A stretch of DNA of 5,285 nucleotides from Solirubrobacterales bacterium (GTDB taxonomy: Bacteria; Actinomycetota; Thermoleophilia; Solirubrobacterales; Solirubrobacteraceae). Positions 4,251 through 5,285 of this stretch are shown one piece after another; position 1 is the stretch's first letter; each line of letters begins with the position of its first letter. The DNA lies in contig PMKB01000166.1 of the NCBI GenBank assembly GCA_003157595.1, positions 1 through 5,285 of the forward strand. The letters are read 5' to 3'. The position numbers were made by a program, and so were the translations under genes. The notes beneath the pieces are model-generated. The model worked only from the letters and a program-made list of their open reading frames with translations, made no database searches and was not told the DNA's origin.

Positions 4251-5285
4251 TCAGCCCAGCCGGGGGCGCCGGGGCTCGTCGGCGCGCAGCTCGGCGGCGA
4301 GGCCTGGGCGCGGCAGCGGCCGCGCCGTCTCCGGGCGGGCGCGCTCGGGAGCCGCGATCGGACCGGGGGCGAGCGCCGGAGCGTCGGGCTCGTCGGGGCC
4401 GAACACGTCGGCCTCGGCAGCGCCGGCGAGCAGCTTCTCGAACTGCTCCTTCTCGATCGTCTCGCGGCGCAGCAGGATCTGCGAGATGCGGTCGAGGCGC
4501 TCGCGCTGCTCGCCGAGGATCGCGCGGGCGCGCTCATGGGCGCCCTCGATGATCTGGCGCACCTCGTCGTCGATCTCGCGCGCGATCTCGTCGGAGTAGT
4601 CGGGCTCGGTCGAGAACTCGCGGCCCAGGAACGGCTGTCCGTGGTCGTGGCCGTAGACGCGCGGGCCGAGCTTGTCGCTCATGCCGAAGCGCATGACCAT
4701 CTGCTTCGCGGTCGCCGTCACCTTCTCGAGGTCGTTGGAGGCGCCGGTCGTGATCTCGCTGAACACGACCTCCTCGGCAGCGCGGCCACCGAGCGTCATC
4801 GCCATCGTGTCGAGCAGCTCCGAGCGCGTCGTCAGGAAGCGGTCCTCGGTCGGCATCGAAATCGTGTAGCCGAGCGCGCGACCGCGGGAGATGACCGAGA
4901 TCTTGTGCACGGGATCGGCGAACTCGAGGTAGTGCCCGACGATCGCGTGCCCCATCTCGTGGTAGGCCGTGATCGTGCGTTCGCGCTCGCTCATCACGCG
5001 CGTCTTCTTCTCGGGACCGGCGATCACGCGCAGGATTCCCTCTTCGAGTTCGACCTGGGTGATCTCGCGCTTGCCCGTGCGCGCGGCGAGCAGCGCCGCC
5101 TCGTTGATCAGGTTCGACAGGTCGGCGCCGGTGAAGCCGGGGGTCTGGCCGGCCAGCGCGTCGATGTTGATGCCCTTGGCGAGCGGCTTGCCGCGCGTGT
5201 GGACGTCGAGGATCTTCGCGCGGCCCTTGCGGTCCGGTCGATCGACGGCGATCTGGCGGTCGAAGCGGCCCGGGCGCAGCAGGGC
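4251..5285 (-). CDS. ftsH: ATP-dependent zinc metalloprotease FtsH (N-terminal part outside window)
   Basis: FtsH is a membrane-anchored hexameric AAA+ protease that degrades misassembled membrane proteins and some regulators. The visible 344 residues begin inside the AAA domain at the second region of homology, ALLRPGRFDRQ (1-11 of the visible part), where the two arginines are the expected arginine fingers. The lid helix segment GFTGADLSNLINEAAL follows (50-65). The peptidase domain shows the zinc motif HEMGH (109-113, commonly HEAGH) and the third zinc ligand in TTGASNDLEKVTATAK (179-194, Asp185). MRFGMSDKLG (198-207) and a C-terminal helical region with DEIAREIDDEVRQII (232-246) are family-typical. 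From about residue 290 the protein ends in a Pro/Ala/Arg/Glu-rich, probably disordered tail of some 50 residues. The membrane segments and Walker motifs lie beyond the right edge. It precedes folP on the same strand, an arrangement familiar in actinobacteria. Confidence 0.97.
   Translation of the reverse strand, partial: ALLRPGRFDRQIAVDRPDRKGRAKILDVHTRGKPLAKGINIDALAGQTPGFTGADLSNLINEAALLAARTGKREITQVELEEGILRVIAGPEKKTRVMSERERTITAYHEMGHAIVGHYLEFADPVHKISVISRGRALGYTISMPTEDRFLTTRSELLDTMAMTLGGRAAEEVVFSEITTGASNDLEKVTATAKQMVMRFGMSDKLGPRVYGHDHGQPFLGREFSTEPDYSDEIAREIDDEVRQIIEGAHERARAILGEQRERLDRISQILLRRETIEKEQFEKLLAGAAEADVFGPDEPDAPALAPGPIAAPERARPETARPLPRPGLAAELRADEPRRPRLG

Noticed and set aside
1..5285. 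A hidden novel system (defence, mobile element, CRISPR, retron or similar)
   Set aside because: Coding content is almost fully explained by housekeeping enzymes; there are no direct-repeat arrays, transposase, integrase or toxin-antitoxin pairs, and no composition shift.

Overview
The window is very GC-rich. Intergenic gaps are short, most starts lack a clear Shine-Dalgarno sequence, and the fol genes overlap by 4 bp. Together with an ftsH-folP-folB-folK-coaX-dus order, this points to a high-GC actinobacterium, most plausibly of the Thermoleophilia/Solirubrobacterales type. That placement is inferred from gene order and protein flavour; there is no rRNA or other phylogenetic marker here.

Layout, left to right. 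Positions 1-529 (minus strand) hold the N-terminal part of a tRNA-dihydrouridine synthase of the DusB type, cut by the left edge. Across a 24-bp gap, a plus-strand gene (554-1348) encodes an unrecognised 264-residue protein with two membrane segments. A 100-bp convergent gap with two hairpins (1349-1448) separates it from coaX (1449-2216, minus), a type III pantothenate kinase. A 155-bp gap with two hairpins and a likely coaX promoter follows. Next come folK (2372-2938), folB (2935-3366) and folP (3363-4169), all minus strand and joined by 4-bp stop/start overlaps. After an 81-bp gap lies the C-terminal part of the membrane protease FtsH (4251-5285, minus), cut by the right edge.

On the minus strand the transcription order is ftsH, folP, folB, folK, then coaX. 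folP, folB and folK cover dihydroneopterin aldolase, pterin pyrophosphokinase and dihydropteroate synthase, three steps of tetrahydrofolate synthesis. CoaX performs the first step of coenzyme A synthesis. Dus modifies tRNA and FtsH handles membrane protein quality control. This is a housekeeping neighbourhood. I found no mobile element, CRISPR array, RNA gene or defence system, and no convincing new system. The points worth a second look are the unassigned membrane protein, the tightly packed divergent and apparently leaderless promoter region at 530-553, the acidic extension of FolB, the divergent FMN-site motif of the Dus protein, the absence of folE from its usual actinobacterial position, and the intergenic hairpins.
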